Of a stretch of 46,268 nucleotides of DNA, positions 17,509-26,155 are shown piece by piece (the first letter of the stretch is position 1; every line of letters begins with the position of its first letter). A program made the position numbers and the translations under genes. The notes beneath the pieces are model-generated. The model was not told where the DNA came from. It saw only the letters and a list, made by a program, of their open reading frames with translations, and made no database searches. Origin of the DNA: a bacterium (lineage in GTDB: Bacteria; Actinomycetota; Acidimicrobiia; Acidimicrobiales; Ilumatobacteraceae); assembly GCA_029977615.1 (NCBI GenBank), contig JAPOKO010000009.1, forward strand, positions 1 through 46,268, read 5' to 3'.

Positions 17509-17682
17509 GCTAGTTCTGCTCCCCCATTAGGCGTGAACCCCAGCCCTGTGACATTGACCTATATATAAGGAAAACGAGACCATTTCGCCCCGAGGGGTGG
17601 CAATTATCTACACTTTCCAAGACACATTCCACAGGGATCCCCAATTGGGGCGTGCCCTATTAATCCATCGGAGAAATTACAC
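17509..17682. promoter_or_regulatory. Divergent sdhC / pyrophosphatase control region
   Basis: 174 bases between two energy-metabolism genes. It holds an AT-rich TATATATA stretch (about 17560-17568) usable as a -10 in either direction, a CCCCGAGGGG inverted repeat (17588-17597), and a perfect 12-bp palindrome CCCCAATTGGGG (17639-17650) about 33 bases before the pyrophosphatase start. The palindrome is a candidate operator; no regulator is identified. Confidence 0.4.
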
Positions 17683-20043
17683 GTGACGTCATTACTCGCA
17701 TCAGAAGGCGGTTGGCAGACATTCACCCTTAAAGGTGGTGAATGGGCAATCCTGGGCCTTTCCGGCGCAGCAGCCATCCTTGCTCTCCTCGTTGGTTGGT
17801 TCCTGGTTATCCAGGTTCTCAAGCAGGACGAGGGAACCGACAAGATGAAAGAAATCGCAGTAGCGATTCAAGTTGGAGCATGGGCTTATCTGAAGCGCCA
17901 GTTCCGCACCATCGGCATGATTCTCGTACCAGTAGGTGCAGTCGTGTTCTTCACATCAGTTGCAATCAGCAAGCCTGAAATTGATGGCGGCGGTGAAGCA
18001 TTGAGCCAAGTTCAATCGGGCTTGTATCGCACCATTGCTTTCGTGCTTGGTTGCGTTGCTTCAGGACTTACCGGATACATCGGTATGACACTTGCAACTC
18101 GCGGCAACGTACGTACCGCAGCAGCAGCTCGTCGTGGTTCGATGAAAGATGCATTGCAGGTTGCGTTCCGCACCGGTGGTGTTGCAGGAATGTTCACCGT
18201 TGGTCTTGGTTTGCTCGGCGCAACCGCGATCATTGCGTTGTTCCAAAACACTTCTTCGGCAATGCTCGTTGGCTTCGGCTTCGGTGGTTCATTGCTCGCA
18301 CTGTTCCTTCGCGTTGGTGGCGGAATTTTCACCAAGGCAGCCGATGTTGGCGCCGACTTGGTGGGCAAAGTTGAAGCAGGCATTCCAGAAGACGACCCAC
18401 GCAACCCAGCAACAATTGCTGACAACGTAGGTGACAACGTAGGTGACTGCGCAGGAATGGCAGCCGACTTGTTCGAAAGCTACGAAGTAACACTTGTTGC
18501 TTCAATCATTCTTGGTGTTGCTGCGTTCAACTCGGTTGGACTCAACCCAGCACTTGGCTTGGTATTCCCACTTGCAGCACGTGCAATTGGTGTTATTGCA
18601 TCTATCGCCGGCGTGTTCGCCGTGCGTGCTAAGGATGGCGAGACCAACGCATTGAAGCCAATTAACCGAGGTTTCTTGGTTGCAGGTCTTCTTACTGTTG
18701 TCGGTACTTTCTGGTTGGCCTTCCAATATGTTGGCAACCCAGACAAGGGCACATCAGGCTTTGGCGAAAAAGAAGTGATGATGTCATGGATCGGTCTTCG
18801 TTTGTTCGGAGCAGTTGTTGTTGGTTTGATCCTTGCTCAGGTACTCAGCCGCTTGACCGAATACTTCACCGGCACCGAATACGGTCCAGTGAAAGAAATC
18901 GCTGAAAGCACCGAAACTGGCCCTGCAACTGTTGTTCTTTCGGGAACTGCATCAGGACTCGAGTCATCGGTTTACGCAATTCTCTGCATCGCAGTTGCAC
19001 TTGGTGCAACGTTGTGGATGGGTGGCGGAGACATTCAGTTCTCGTTGTACCTCGTTGCATTGTGCGGCATGGGAATGCTCGCAACTACAGGCGTCATCGT
19101 TTCTGAAGACACCTTCGGTCCAGTTTCGGATAACGCAGCAGGTATTGCTGAAATGGCAGGCGAACTTGAAGGTGAAACCGGCAAGATCTTGGTCAGCCTT
19201 GACGCAGTAGGAAACACCACAAAGGCTGTTACCAAGGGCTTCGCAATTGGTTCTGCAGTAATTGCAGCAGTTGCATTGTTCGCTTCGTACATTGAAACCA
19301 TTGCTGGTGAACTCGGCTTGAAAGATGCCACTACTGGTAAGCCACTTGAAGGTTCAGCAATCTTTAAAGCCGCAGAAACACAGATCAACGTTTCCGATGT
19401 CAAGACCTTCATTGGTCTACTTATCGGTGGTTCCGTAGCCATGATGTTCTCGGCACTTGCCATTCGTGCAGTAGGACGCACCGCTGGTGTTGTTGTTCAA
19501 GAAGTACGCAGTCAGTTCAAAGATGGCGGCATCATGGCCGGCACCAAGCAGCCTGACTACGGCCCAGTTATCGACATCTGCACCGCAGCATCGCTTCGCG
19601 AACTCACCACCCCAGCACTCTTGGCAGTACTTACTCCAGTAGTTGTTGGTTTCGGTATTGGATACGCAGCACTTGGTGCGTTCCTTGCAGGCGTCATTCT
19701 TACCGGCCAGCTCATGGCTAACTACTTGAGCAACGCTGGTGGCGCATGGGACAATGCCAAGAAGTACATCGAAGACGGCCATCATGGTGGCAAGGGTTCC
19801 GATGCACACAAGGCAGCGGTTATCGGTGACACCGTTGGTGACCCATTCAAGGACACCGCTGGCCCAGCACTCAACCCACTCATCAAGGTGATGAACTTGG
19901 TTGCATTGTTGGTCCTCCCAGCAATTATCAAGTACCAAGACAACGATGGTGTGCGCTTCGTAATTTCGGGCATCTCACTTGCAATCTTGGTTGCCGCAAT
20001 CTCGTTCTCGCGTCGTCAGACCGAGAGCATGGTCGCAGCGTAA
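17683..20043 (+). CDS. hppA: K+-independent membrane-bound proton pyrophosphatase
   Basis: 786 residues, GTG start with GGAG 8 bases upstream. About 16 membrane helices. Catalytic loops are DVGADLVGKVE, DDPRNPATIADNVGDNVGDCAGMAADLFESY and the C-terminal GDTVGDPFKDTAGPALN, which bind Mg-PPi. The sequence GNTTKA has Lys where K+-dependent enzymes have Ala, indicating the K+-independent, H+-pumping class. It couples hydrolysis of biosynthetic pyrophosphate to proton export, saving ATP. Codon use is regular and the gene looks highly expressed. Its 3' end runs into a strong hairpin at 20063-20100. Confidence 0.95.
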   Translation: MTSLLASEGGWQTFTLKGGEWAILGLSGAAAILALLVGWFLVIQVLKQDEGTDKMKEIAVAIQVGAWAYLKRQFRTIGMILVPVGAVVFFTSVAISKPEIDGGGEALSQVQSGLYRTIAFVLGCVASGLTGYIGMTLATRGNVRTAAAARRGSMKDALQVAFRTGGVAGMFTVGLGLLGATAIIALFQNTSSAMLVGFGFGGSLLALFLRVGGGIFTKAADVGADLVGKVEAGIPEDDPRNPATIADNVGDNVGDCAGMAADLFESYEVTLVASIILGVAAFNSVGLNPALGLVFPLAARAIGVIASIAGVFAVRAKDGETNALKPINRGFLVAGLLTVVGTFWLAFQYVGNPDKGTSGFGEKEVMMSWIGLRLFGAVVVGLILAQVLSRLTEYFTGTEYGPVKEIAESTETGPATVVLSGTASGLESSVYAILCIAVALGATLWMGGGDIQFSLYLVALCGMGMLATTGVIVSEDTFGPVSDNAAGIAEMAGELEGETGKILVSLDAVGNTTKAVTKGFAIGSAVIAAVALFASYIETIAGELGLKDATTGKPLEGSAIFKAAETQINVSDVKTFIGLLIGGSVAMMFSALAIRAVGRTAGVVVQEVRSQFKDGGIMAGTKQPDYGPVIDICTAASLRELTTPALLAVLTPVVVGFGIGYAALGAFLAGVILTGQLMANYLSNAGGAWDNAKKYIEDGHHGGKGSDAHKAAVIGDTVGDPFKDTAGPALNPLIKVMNLVALLVLPAIIKYQDNDGVRFVISGISLAILVAAISFSRRQTESMVAA

Positions 20044-20062
20044 GTAACTAGGCGTTCCAAAT

Positions 20063-20100
20063 CGGCGCTGAGATGTCGTCTCTTCGATATCTCAGCGCCG
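20063..20100 (+). terminator. 12-bp hairpin after the pyrophosphatase gene, covering the next start codon
   Basis: CGGCGCTGAGAT (20063-20074) and ATCTCAGCGCCG (20089-20100) are perfect complements around a 14-base loop. No T-tract follows. The annotated ATG of the next gene (20073) lies in the 5' arm, so the structure could terminate or stabilise the upstream mRNA and also hide the start codon. Confidence 0.55.
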
Positions 20101-20471
20101 AGTGGATCTCGGCCATGTCGGCCGGTGTGAGCGCAGACTCCACACTTTCGGCACTTGCTTCTCAGCACACCGTTGGACTCACTCAAGTAGTCACGGGAAC
20201 TCCATTTGGAGACGTCACCTATCACCTTCAAGTTCGTAATGGAGTGGTTTCATTCGCGTCTGGTGCCGCACCAGCCGAAGACGTTCGATTTACCGAAACC
20301 TATGAAACGGCAGTCGGAATTGCTACCGAGCAGATCAATGCGCAGGAAGCGTTCATTAAAGGCTTGATTGTGTTTACGGGCGATCATCAAAAACTGATTG
20401 ATGCTGGTGATGTGTTCGCTGCTCTCAATCCAATTTTTACCGCTGTTCGCGAGTCAACAGTATTTAACTAA
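20073..20471 (+). CDS. SCP2-like sterol/lipid-binding domain protein
   Basis: 132 residues resembling the SCP-2 sterol carrier-like proteins common in actinobacteria: YLSAEWISAM at the N-terminus, a central beta-sheet (VTYHLQVRNGVVSFASG), then helical AFIKGLIVFTGDHQKLI. It is likely a small cytoplasmic lipid-binding or accessory protein. The ATG at 20073 is preferred because the following residues match the family start; ATG at 20115 would delete them. The start lies within a stable hairpin. The 3' end overlaps the convergent dioxygenase gene by 8 bases. Confidence 0.7.
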   Translation: MSSLRYLSAEWISAMSAGVSADSTLSALASQHTVGLTQVVTGTPFGDVTYHLQVRNGVVSFASGAAPAEDVRFTETYETAVGIATEQINAQEAFIKGLIVFTGDHQKLIDAGDVFAALNPIFTAVRESTVFN

Positions 20472-21237
20472 GTACGTAACTGGTCATGCTCAGCGAGCCA
20501 AGCTCGCAACCACCAACCAAAACATCAAGTGACTTTCCCGTTGCTTCAGCAATTCCTGCAATGTAAGCAACTGGTAAAAAGTGTTCGGCAGTTGGCACTG
20601 CTTTGCGCGCCTGCGGGTGATCCAGCAGCGAGACAATGTTGGATGGATTTTTTCCAGTGAGAATGTGGCGAGCTTGTGCATCAAACTCTTCCGCCCAAGG
20701 CGCGCCTTTGCCAGTCTGACCCCATTCAATGATTGACAGGTTATGCACGATGTTGCCGCTACCAACAACCATGATGCCTTCAGATAGCAATGGCGCTAAC
20801 GATCGCCCGATTTCCACATGATCTTGCGCTTGCAAGTGTGCATTGATAGAGAGTTGCACAACAGGAACATCTGCATCTGGAAAAACATGGCATAAAACAG
20901 ACCAGGCTCCATGATCAATCCCCCATTGCGATTCGTCCATGACCACCGAATGGTTCGGCAAAATATCTGCAACACGTTGCGCAACTTCGGGATTTCCCAA
21001 TACTGGATATTGGTATTCGAATAGTTCCTGAGGAAACCCACCAAAGTCATAGATGGTTCTCGGATTGCGCATTGCAGTAACTGCAACCGATCCCACATAC
21101 CAGTGAGCAGAAATACACACCACCGCTTTTGGCTTTGGTTGCGAAGCACCAAACGAGGCCCACGACTCGGTGTAACGATTGTGCTCGATGGCATTCATTG
21201 GGCTTCCATGCCCAAGAAATGCAGCGGTTGAGGTCAT
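20464..21237 (-). CDS. YgiD-like extradiol ring-cleavage dioxygenase family protein
   Basis: 257 residues of the LigB/DODA family. Conserved metal and active-site histidines lie in LGHGSPMNAI (His10), ISAHWY (His45), GIDHGAW (His109) and GNIVHNL (His165). E. coli YgiD has 4,5-DOPA extradiol dioxygenase activity; the natural substrate of bacterial members is usually unknown. Cytoplasmic, no signal. TAGCGT 7 bases before the ATG suggests a leaderless transcript. No aromatic catabolism genes are adjacent. Confidence 0.88.
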   Translation of the reverse strand: MTSTAAFLGHGSPMNAIEHNRYTESWASFGASQPKPKAVVCISAHWYVGSVAVTAMRNPRTIYDFGGFPQELFEYQYPVLGNPEVAQRVADILPNHSVVMDESQWGIDHGAWSVLCHVFPDADVPVVQLSINAHLQAQDHVEIGRSLAPLLSEGIMVVGSGNIVHNLSIIEWGQTGKGAPWAEEFDAQARHILTGKNPSNIVSLLDHPQARKAVPTAEHFLPVAYIAGIAEATGKSLDVLVGGCELGSLSMTSYVLS

Positions 21238-21244
21238 GCCCCTG

Positions 21245-21250
21245 ACGCTA
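21245..21250 (-). promoter_or_regulatory. Putative -10 element of the YgiD-like gene
   Basis: TAGCGT on the minus strand ends 7 bases before the ATG at 21237, in the 14-base gap after the Nfu-like gene. Confidence 0.45.
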
Positions 21251-21251
21251 C

Positions 21252-21887
21252 TTATTTAAAGAACGGGTTTTCGCCAGTTGAGTGGTCGGTGAGGTCGCGA
21301 ACCTTAGTGATCGTTGGCACTTTTGCCGACACCATTGACTGAACACCCTCAAGCATGGTTTGACGACTCATTGAGCAACCGTGACACCCTCCGCCCATGG
21401 TGAAGTACGCGGTTCCTTCGGAGTCGTGACCAGCAAACGTAACGAACCCACCGTGTGCAGCAAGCATTGGGTTTACTTCTGTTGTAACAATGGTCTCTAT
21501 TTCTGCCGACATTGCGTCGTCGCGAACCAAGCCTTCAATCTGTGGAGCCTTTGGCTTATTTGGATTACGAATGAGTAAACCTTGCGTTTCTGAATGATCA
21601 ATCGTTGCGCCTTGAAACGCATCGATATCTTTTGCCGGAACAATGATCTTCAAGCCATTAATCGTGCGTACTTCATCGCTGAACGCGGCCTTGGTAAAGA
21701 AATCAAATGACAGGTCGTAACGGAAGTCTTCGCCTGGCTCTGACAAAATCTCGAGACGCAATCCAAGCTGTGCACCTTCAGCCTCTGCATCGCGAAGCTC
21801 AAGCAGCTTCGTATGCGCTTCTGGCGTGATTGAAACAATCGTGTCTGTCTTATCAATCTCTGAGGTTGTGCTAGCGAAAGGACTCAC
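21252..21887 (-). CDS. Nfu-type Fe-S cluster carrier (A-type domain plus NifU C-terminal domain)
   Basis: 211 residues from the GTG at 21887. An N-terminal degenerate A-type (HesB/IscA-like) domain is followed by a NifU C-terminal domain with GGGCHGCSMS, whose CxxC binds a [4Fe-4S] cluster. The architecture matches NfuA, which delivers clusters to apo-enzymes such as aconitase, and here perhaps SdhB. An ATG at 21935 would extend it by 16 residues but overlaps the divergent transporter's promoter. GTG 21887 has TAACCT 7 bases upstream and is preferred. Confidence 0.85.
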   Translation of the reverse strand: MSPFASTTSEIDKTDTIVSITPEAHTKLLELRDAEAEGAQLGLRLEILSEPGEDFRYDLSFDFFTKAAFSDEVRTINGLKIIVPAKDIDAFQGATIDHSETQGLLIRNPNKPKAPQIEGLVRDDAMSAEIETIVTTEVNPMLAAHGGFVTFAGHDSEGTAYFTMGGGCHGCSMSRQTMLEGVQSMVSAKVPTITKVRDLTDHSTGENPFFK

Positions 21888-21894
21888 GAGCAAA

Positions 21895-21900
21895 AGGTTA
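21895..21900 (-). promoter_or_regulatory. Putative -10 element of the Nfu-like gene
   Basis: TAACCT on the minus strand ends 7 bases before GTG 21887, supporting the shorter start. Confidence 0.4.
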
Positions 21901-21911
21901 CCGTCATGAGG

Positions 21912-21927
21912 GTTAGGAGCGCCTAAC
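21912..21927. promoter_or_regulatory. Palindrome between divergent Nfu and CDF genes (candidate metal-responsive operator)
   Basis: GTTAGG-AGCG-CCTAAC: 6-bp perfect arms, centred between the two outward -10 elements (21895-21900 and 21933-21938). The TTAGG/CCTAA half-sites recall DtxR/IdeR boxes, but the spacing differs from the classical 19-bp site, so the regulator is not assigned. Confidence 0.5.
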
Positions 21928-21932
21928 TGTGG

Positions 21933-21938
21933 CATCCT
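21933..21938 (+). promoter_or_regulatory. Putative -10 element of the CDF transporter gene
   Basis: CATCCT ends 6 bases before the GTG at 21945; no ribosome site is present. Confidence 0.35.
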
Positions 21939-21944
21939 TAACAG

Positions 21945-22853
21945 GTGAACGACGGCAGCAAAAAGGCGATTTACGCGGCGTTTTCGGCCAACCTTGGAAT
22001 TGCGATCTCGAAGTTTGTTGGTGCATTTATTACGGGTTCAGCCGGCATGCTTGCCGAAGCAGTTCACTCGCTGGCTGACACCGGAAACCAAGCTCTGTTG
22101 TTACTCGGAGCAAAGCGTTCAAAACGTCAGCCAAATGCTCAGTTTCAATTTGGCTTCGGAGCAGAACGATACTTCTGGTCGTTCGTCGTTGCCTTGGTGT
22201 TGTTCATGTTGGGAGGCGTTTTTGCCTTGTATGAAGGCGTGCACAAGTTTCGATACCCACACGAAACCAATAGTTTCGCACTGGCATTCATCATCTTGGG
22301 TGTCGCCATTGTGCTTGAAACCATTTCACTGCGTACCGCTATGAAGGAAGCCAACAAACTCAAGCCTGCAAAAATTTCTTGGTTCCGCTACATCAAAACC
22401 ACTAAGCAACCCGAATTGCCCGTGGTGCTGCTTGAAGACTTTGGTGCAGAGACTGGCCTTTTTCTTGCACTCGGAGGACTGCTCCTAGCACGCTTTACTG
22501 GTGATCCTCGATGGGATGCAGTCGGATCCATTGCAATTGGCCTGTTGCTGATTGCGATTGCATTTGTATTGGCTTCAGAAATGAAGCACCTGCTCATCGG
22601 TGAATCTGCGGATCCAGAATTGCAACAAAGTTTCAGACAACAGATCGAACAAGATCCACGTATTAAAGAAATCATCCATATGGAAACACTGCACATTGGT
22701 CCAGATGATGTTCTTCTTGCAGCGAAAATTGATGTTGAACCCAATATCTCGATTCCAGAATTAGCACGAGCAATTGACGAAGCAGAAGTTCGCGTCCGTT
22801 CAGTGACGCCATTCAACGTCATCATCCACATCGAACCCGATATCAAACGCTGA
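21945..22853 (+). CDS. Cation diffusion facilitator family metal exporter
   Basis: 302 residues, GTG start, six membrane helices. Helix 2 has AEAVHSLADTGNQ (His41, Asp45), one half of the transport metal site; helix 5 has EDFGAETG, the other half. The C-terminal cytoplasmic ferredoxin-like domain (about 215-302) contains MKHLLIGESAD and VIIHIEPD. Family members exchange Zn2+, Fe2+, Mn2+ or Co2+ for protons. Being divergent from an Fe-S cluster carrier around a TTAGG palindrome hints at iron or general metal control, but the ion is not proven. Confidence 0.9.
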   Translation: MNDGSKKAIYAAFSANLGIAISKFVGAFITGSAGMLAEAVHSLADTGNQALLLLGAKRSKRQPNAQFQFGFGAERYFWSFVVALVLFMLGGVFALYEGVHKFRYPHETNSFALAFIILGVAIVLETISLRTAMKEANKLKPAKISWFRYIKTTKQPELPVVLLEDFGAETGLFLALGGLLLARFTGDPRWDAVGSIAIGLLLIAIAFVLASEMKHLLIGESADPELQQSFRQQIEQDPRIKEIIHMETLHIGPDDVLLAAKIDVEPNISIPELARAIDEAEVRVRSVTPFNVIIHIEPDIKR

Positions 22854-22863
22854 ATTTACAAAT

Positions 22864-23532
22864 GTGATGAACGCACACACGCCGATCACTGCAGTTGTTG
22901 TACTTGGAGGTATTCCACCAACGCGAGCGATCGCGCAACATATTCCTGCACATCAGTTGGTCATCGCAGCCGACTCCGGGCTGCACGGCGCAATTGATTT
23001 AGGGCTTCGAGTGAATGTCGTTATTGGCGACATGGACTCAGTAGACAAAGCCGTACTTGCAGCCGTTGAGGCCAATGGAACAACAGTCACTCAGTTGCCT
23101 CGCGACAAAGACTCCACCGACGCCGAACTTGCACTACTGAAAGCGGTTGAAATGGGCGCCAATGCAATCGTGTTAATTACTAAGGGTGGCGGCCGTCTAG
23201 ACCACGAACTTGGAGTTTTTGCCGTATTGCAAAACCCGAGCTTGCGCCATTGCACTATCCAGGCACTGTGGGATAACTCCATCCTGAGCCTCATTCACGG
23301 GCCTGCTTCAGTAACAATCTCAGGCAAACTCGGCTCCAACGTTGGGCTTATTGCTGCAGGTGGCGAAGCATCGGGCATCTCCACTACTGGCTTGAAATGG
23401 GCTCTTGCCAATGAATCGCTTGCTCCACATTCTTCCCGCGGGATAAGCAACCAACTCACCGAAGAAACTGCAACAATTTCAGTACAGACAGGATCACTTT
23501 TTGTCGTTCAGTCAAGTGCCCTCAGTACCTGA
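22864..23532 (+). CDS. thiN: Thiamine pyrophosphokinase
   Basis: 222 residues; starts are GTG 22864 or ATG 22867. Motifs AADSG, IGDMDS, PRDKDSTD and GGRLDH are those of the thiamine pyrophosphokinase catalytic domain (ATP and thiamine binding). A smaller C-terminal beta domain follows. It converts imported thiamine directly to the cofactor TPP. It heads a four-gene operon with a thiamine ABC importer, so the cell salvages vitamin B1. Gap to the CDF stop is 10 bases, so it may share that transcript. Confidence 0.92.
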   Translation: MMNAHTPITAVVVLGGIPPTRAIAQHIPAHQLVIAADSGLHGAIDLGLRVNVVIGDMDSVDKAVLAAVEANGTTVTQLPRDKDSTDAELALLKAVEMGANAIVLITKGGGRLDHELGVFAVLQNPSLRHCTIQALWDNSILSLIHGPASVTISGKLGSNVGLIAAGGEASGISTTGLKWALANESLAPHSSRGISNQLTEETATISVQTGSLFVVQSSALST

Positions 23533-23545
23533 AAGAAGAACCCCC

Positions 23546-24604
23546 ATGAAGAAAATTGTTGCAATCACACTGAGCATGCTGATGCTCGCAGCGTGCTCTG
23601 GAAATTCTGATGAAGGACAATCAAGTTCGAATGGCCCAGTAACGCTTACGTTGCTTGCGCACGACTCGTTTACTCCTAGCGAGGACATCTTTGATGCATT
23701 CACCGCGGAAACGGGAATAGTCGTAAATGTTGTTCGTACCGGGGATGCAGGCGAACTCGTTTCCAAGGCCGCACTAACTGCTGGCAACCCAGAGGGAGAC
23801 GTGTTGTGGGGAGTAGACAATACTCTGCTTTCGCGCGCTCTTGACGCCGACATGTTTGAGTCGTATCAAACACCGAATCTTGCGTTCATGAACGAATCAG
23901 TATTGCGAAATATTCCAGGCCATGAAGTCACTCCAGTTGACACCGGAGATGTGTGCATCAATTACGACATAGCATGGTTTAAGGACAACAACATTGCTCC
24001 GCCCATGACGCTCGATGCTCTCGTCAGCAGTTCATATGCAAACTTGCTTGTGGTGCCAAGTGCAATCACTTCTTCACCAGGGCTTGCATTTTTCCTTGCC
24101 ACCGTTGCCGAATTTGGTGAAGACGGATGGCAGGACTATTGGAAATCGTTGCGCGAAAATGGCGTGTTGGTTGTAGATGGCTGGACACAGGCATACAGCA
24201 CAGAGTTCTCAGGATCATCTGGTAAAGGCGAACGACCCATCGTGGTGAGTTACAGCAGCAGCCCTGCGGCTGAGGTGCTCTTTGCAGACCCTCCAACCGA
24301 TGTTGCTCCAACCGGAGTTGCTCCACTTACTTGTTTTGAACAAATTGAATACACAGGAATTCTTCGCGGAACCAAATACAAAGCTGAAGCGCAACTGCTT
24401 ATTGACTACCTCACTGGCACAACATTTCAAAGCGATCTTCCACTCACCCAGTTTGTGTTTCCAGTACACGCGGATGCAACAATTCCTGATTCGTTTACGC
24501 GATACATCTCTCGTCCAGAACGCGCACTCACCATTGAGTACAACGTGATCGCAGAGAATCGCGCCGCATGGCTTGACGAGTGGTCAACCATCGTTTTCAA
24601 ATAA
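23546..24604 (+). CDS. Thiamine ABC transporter substrate-binding lipoprotein
   Basis: 352 residues from the ATG at 23546; an in-frame ATG at 23501 inside thiN is rejected because the lipoprotein signal MKKIVAITLSMLMLAAC (Cys17) must be N-terminal. The mature protein begins with a Ser/Asn linker, then LTLLAHDSFTPSEDIFDAF, typical of TbpA/ThiB. The GDVCINYD segment near residue 135 is also characteristic. It captures thiamine or its phosphates outside the membrane for the permease encoded next. 13 bases after thiN. Confidence 0.9.
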   Translation: MKKIVAITLSMLMLAACSGNSDEGQSSSNGPVTLTLLAHDSFTPSEDIFDAFTAETGIVVNVVRTGDAGELVSKAALTAGNPEGDVLWGVDNTLLSRALDADMFESYQTPNLAFMNESVLRNIPGHEVTPVDTGDVCINYDIAWFKDNNIAPPMTLDALVSSSYANLLVVPSAITSSPGLAFFLATVAEFGEDGWQDYWKSLRENGVLVVDGWTQAYSTEFSGSSGKGERPIVVSYSSSPAAEVLFADPPTDVAPTGVAPLTCFEQIEYTGILRGTKYKAEAQLLIDYLTGTTFQSDLPLTQFVFPVHADATIPDSFTRYISRPERALTIEYNVIAENRAAWLDEWSTIVFK

Positions 24605-24613
24605 ATCGTCTAC

Positions 24614-26155
24614 ATGACTCCATCGCCATATCCCAAAAGCACGCGGTGGCTAGTCGTTGCTCCAGCCCTATTTTTGTTGGTTTTCTTGGTAATCCCCGCA
24701 GCGACCATTGTTCAACGCGGTGCGAGTTTCGGAGCATTCGCAGACACCATTACCAACGATGGCTTTAGAAAAGTTGCGTGGTTTACCCTGTGGCAAACCA
24801 TTCTGAGCACTGTTCTCACGGTCGCATGCGCTCTTCCCGTCACATTCGTACTTGCGCGATTTTCATTTATTGGAAAGCGCCTATTGCTCGCACTGATTAC
24901 GGCGCCATTCTTGCTACCTACTGTTGTCGTTGGTTCCGCGTTGTTCGCACTGCTCCCCGATCGAATGCACTACACCGCATTTGCCATTATCTCTGCTCAC
25001 ATCTTTTTCAACCTCGCGGTTGTCATTCGCCTCGTGATGCCTCGTTGGTCACAAATTGATCCAGAACTCATTCATGCTGCACACACACTTGGTGCTTCCA
25101 CTACGTACACATTTCGCACCATTACATTTCCACTCATTCGACCAGCACTTGGTTTTGCCAGCACAGCAGTAGCGCTGTTTTGCTTCACATCCTTTGGTGC
25201 CGTTCGAATACTGGGTGGGCCTGCATACTCCACACTTGAAACCGAGATCTATGTTCAATCGGTCCAGCTGGGCAACCTAAACGGAGCAATAGCAATTGGC
25301 ATTATCCAAGCGATTTTTCTGATTGGCGTGCTGTATGCCATGACGAAGCTTGGTCGGCATCACACTTCACCACTCACCGTCAACATTCAGACTCCAAAAC
25401 CGGCCACGCGTGCACAGAAGATTGCTGTCATCGGCATTGCTATAACAGCCGGATTTATGGCACTGTTGCCGTTGCTTGCAGTCGCTTTAAGGTCATCCTC
25501 TGGCTGGACGCAAGTATTTTCCAGCGACACCATGCGTTCGTTAGCGGTGAGTGCACGATTTGCGATTACCGCATCAATCATTGCCACCACGCTGGGCACC
25601 ATGATTGCACTTGCAATCGCCTACTCATCAACTTCATCTCGCCTTATAGAAACCATCGCTTCGCTCCCACTCATGATTTCTGCGGTCACGGTGGGTCTTG
25701 GAATTCTGATTACGTTTGATCAGAGACCAATTGAGTTTCGCTCTACCTGGTGGATCACTCCCGTGGCACACTCTCTCATAGCTATTCCATTAGTTGTTCG
25801 TACAGTGCTTCCCGTTGCGCAAGCCATTCCACAAGACCTTCGCGATGCAGCAGCAACGCTTGGCTCGGGAGCAAAGGACCAATGGATGAGGATTGATCTG
25901 CCACTGCTGCGCCGCTGTTTGGCTACTGCATGTGCGCTTTCAGCAGCTGTTTCACTTGGCGAATTTGGCGCCACCAGTTTTCTTACTCGCCAAACCCATG
26001 AAACACTCCCCGTTTCTATTGCTCGACTGCTTTCTCGCCCTGGTGAAACTCAGCACGCCAAAGCATTCGCGCTCTCAACCTTGTTTTTCGTGTTTAGCAT
26101 TGGAGCCGTATACCTCGCAGAAACTGTGCGCGCCACACGAACGAAAATTCATTAA
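24614..26155 (+). CDS. thiP: Thiamine ABC transporter permease (fused double domain)
   Basis: 513 residues with two tandem binding-protein-dependent permease domains (about 50-255 and 300-505), about 12 helices. Each domain has an EAA-like cytoplasmic loop (HAAHTLGASTTYTFRTITFPLIRPALGF and DAAATLGSGAKDQWMRIDLPLLRRCL). This tandem architecture is that of ThiP. It forms the thiamine channel with the lipoprotein and ATPase on either side. Its stop overlaps the ATPase ATG (TAATG). Confidence 0.92.
   Translation: MTPSPYPKSTRWLVVAPALFLLVFLVIPAATIVQRGASFGAFADTITNDGFRKVAWFTLWQTILSTVLTVACALPVTFVLARFSFIGKRLLLALITAPFLLPTVVVGSALFALLPDRMHYTAFAIISAHIFFNLAVVIRLVMPRWSQIDPELIHAAHTLGASTTYTFRTITFPLIRPALGFASTAVALFCFTSFGAVRILGGPAYSTLETEIYVQSVQLGNLNGAIAIGIIQAIFLIGVLYAMTKLGRHHTSPLTVNIQTPKPATRAQKIAVIGIAITAGFMALLPLLAVALRSSSGWTQVFSSDTMRSLAVSARFAITASIIATTLGTMIALAIAYSSTSSRLIETIASLPLMISAVTVGLGILITFDQRPIEFRSTWWITPVAHSLIAIPLVVRTVLPVAQAIPQDLRDAAATLGSGAKDQWMRIDLPLLRRCLATACALSAAVSLGEFGATSFLTRQTHETLPVSIARLLSRPGETQHAKAFALSTLFFVFSIGAVYLAETVRATRTKIH

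Noticed and set aside
18012..18437. Several 60-170 residue frames opposite hppA and other highly expressed genes
   Set aside because: They are antisense shadows produced by codon bias; no start signals or plausible proteins.
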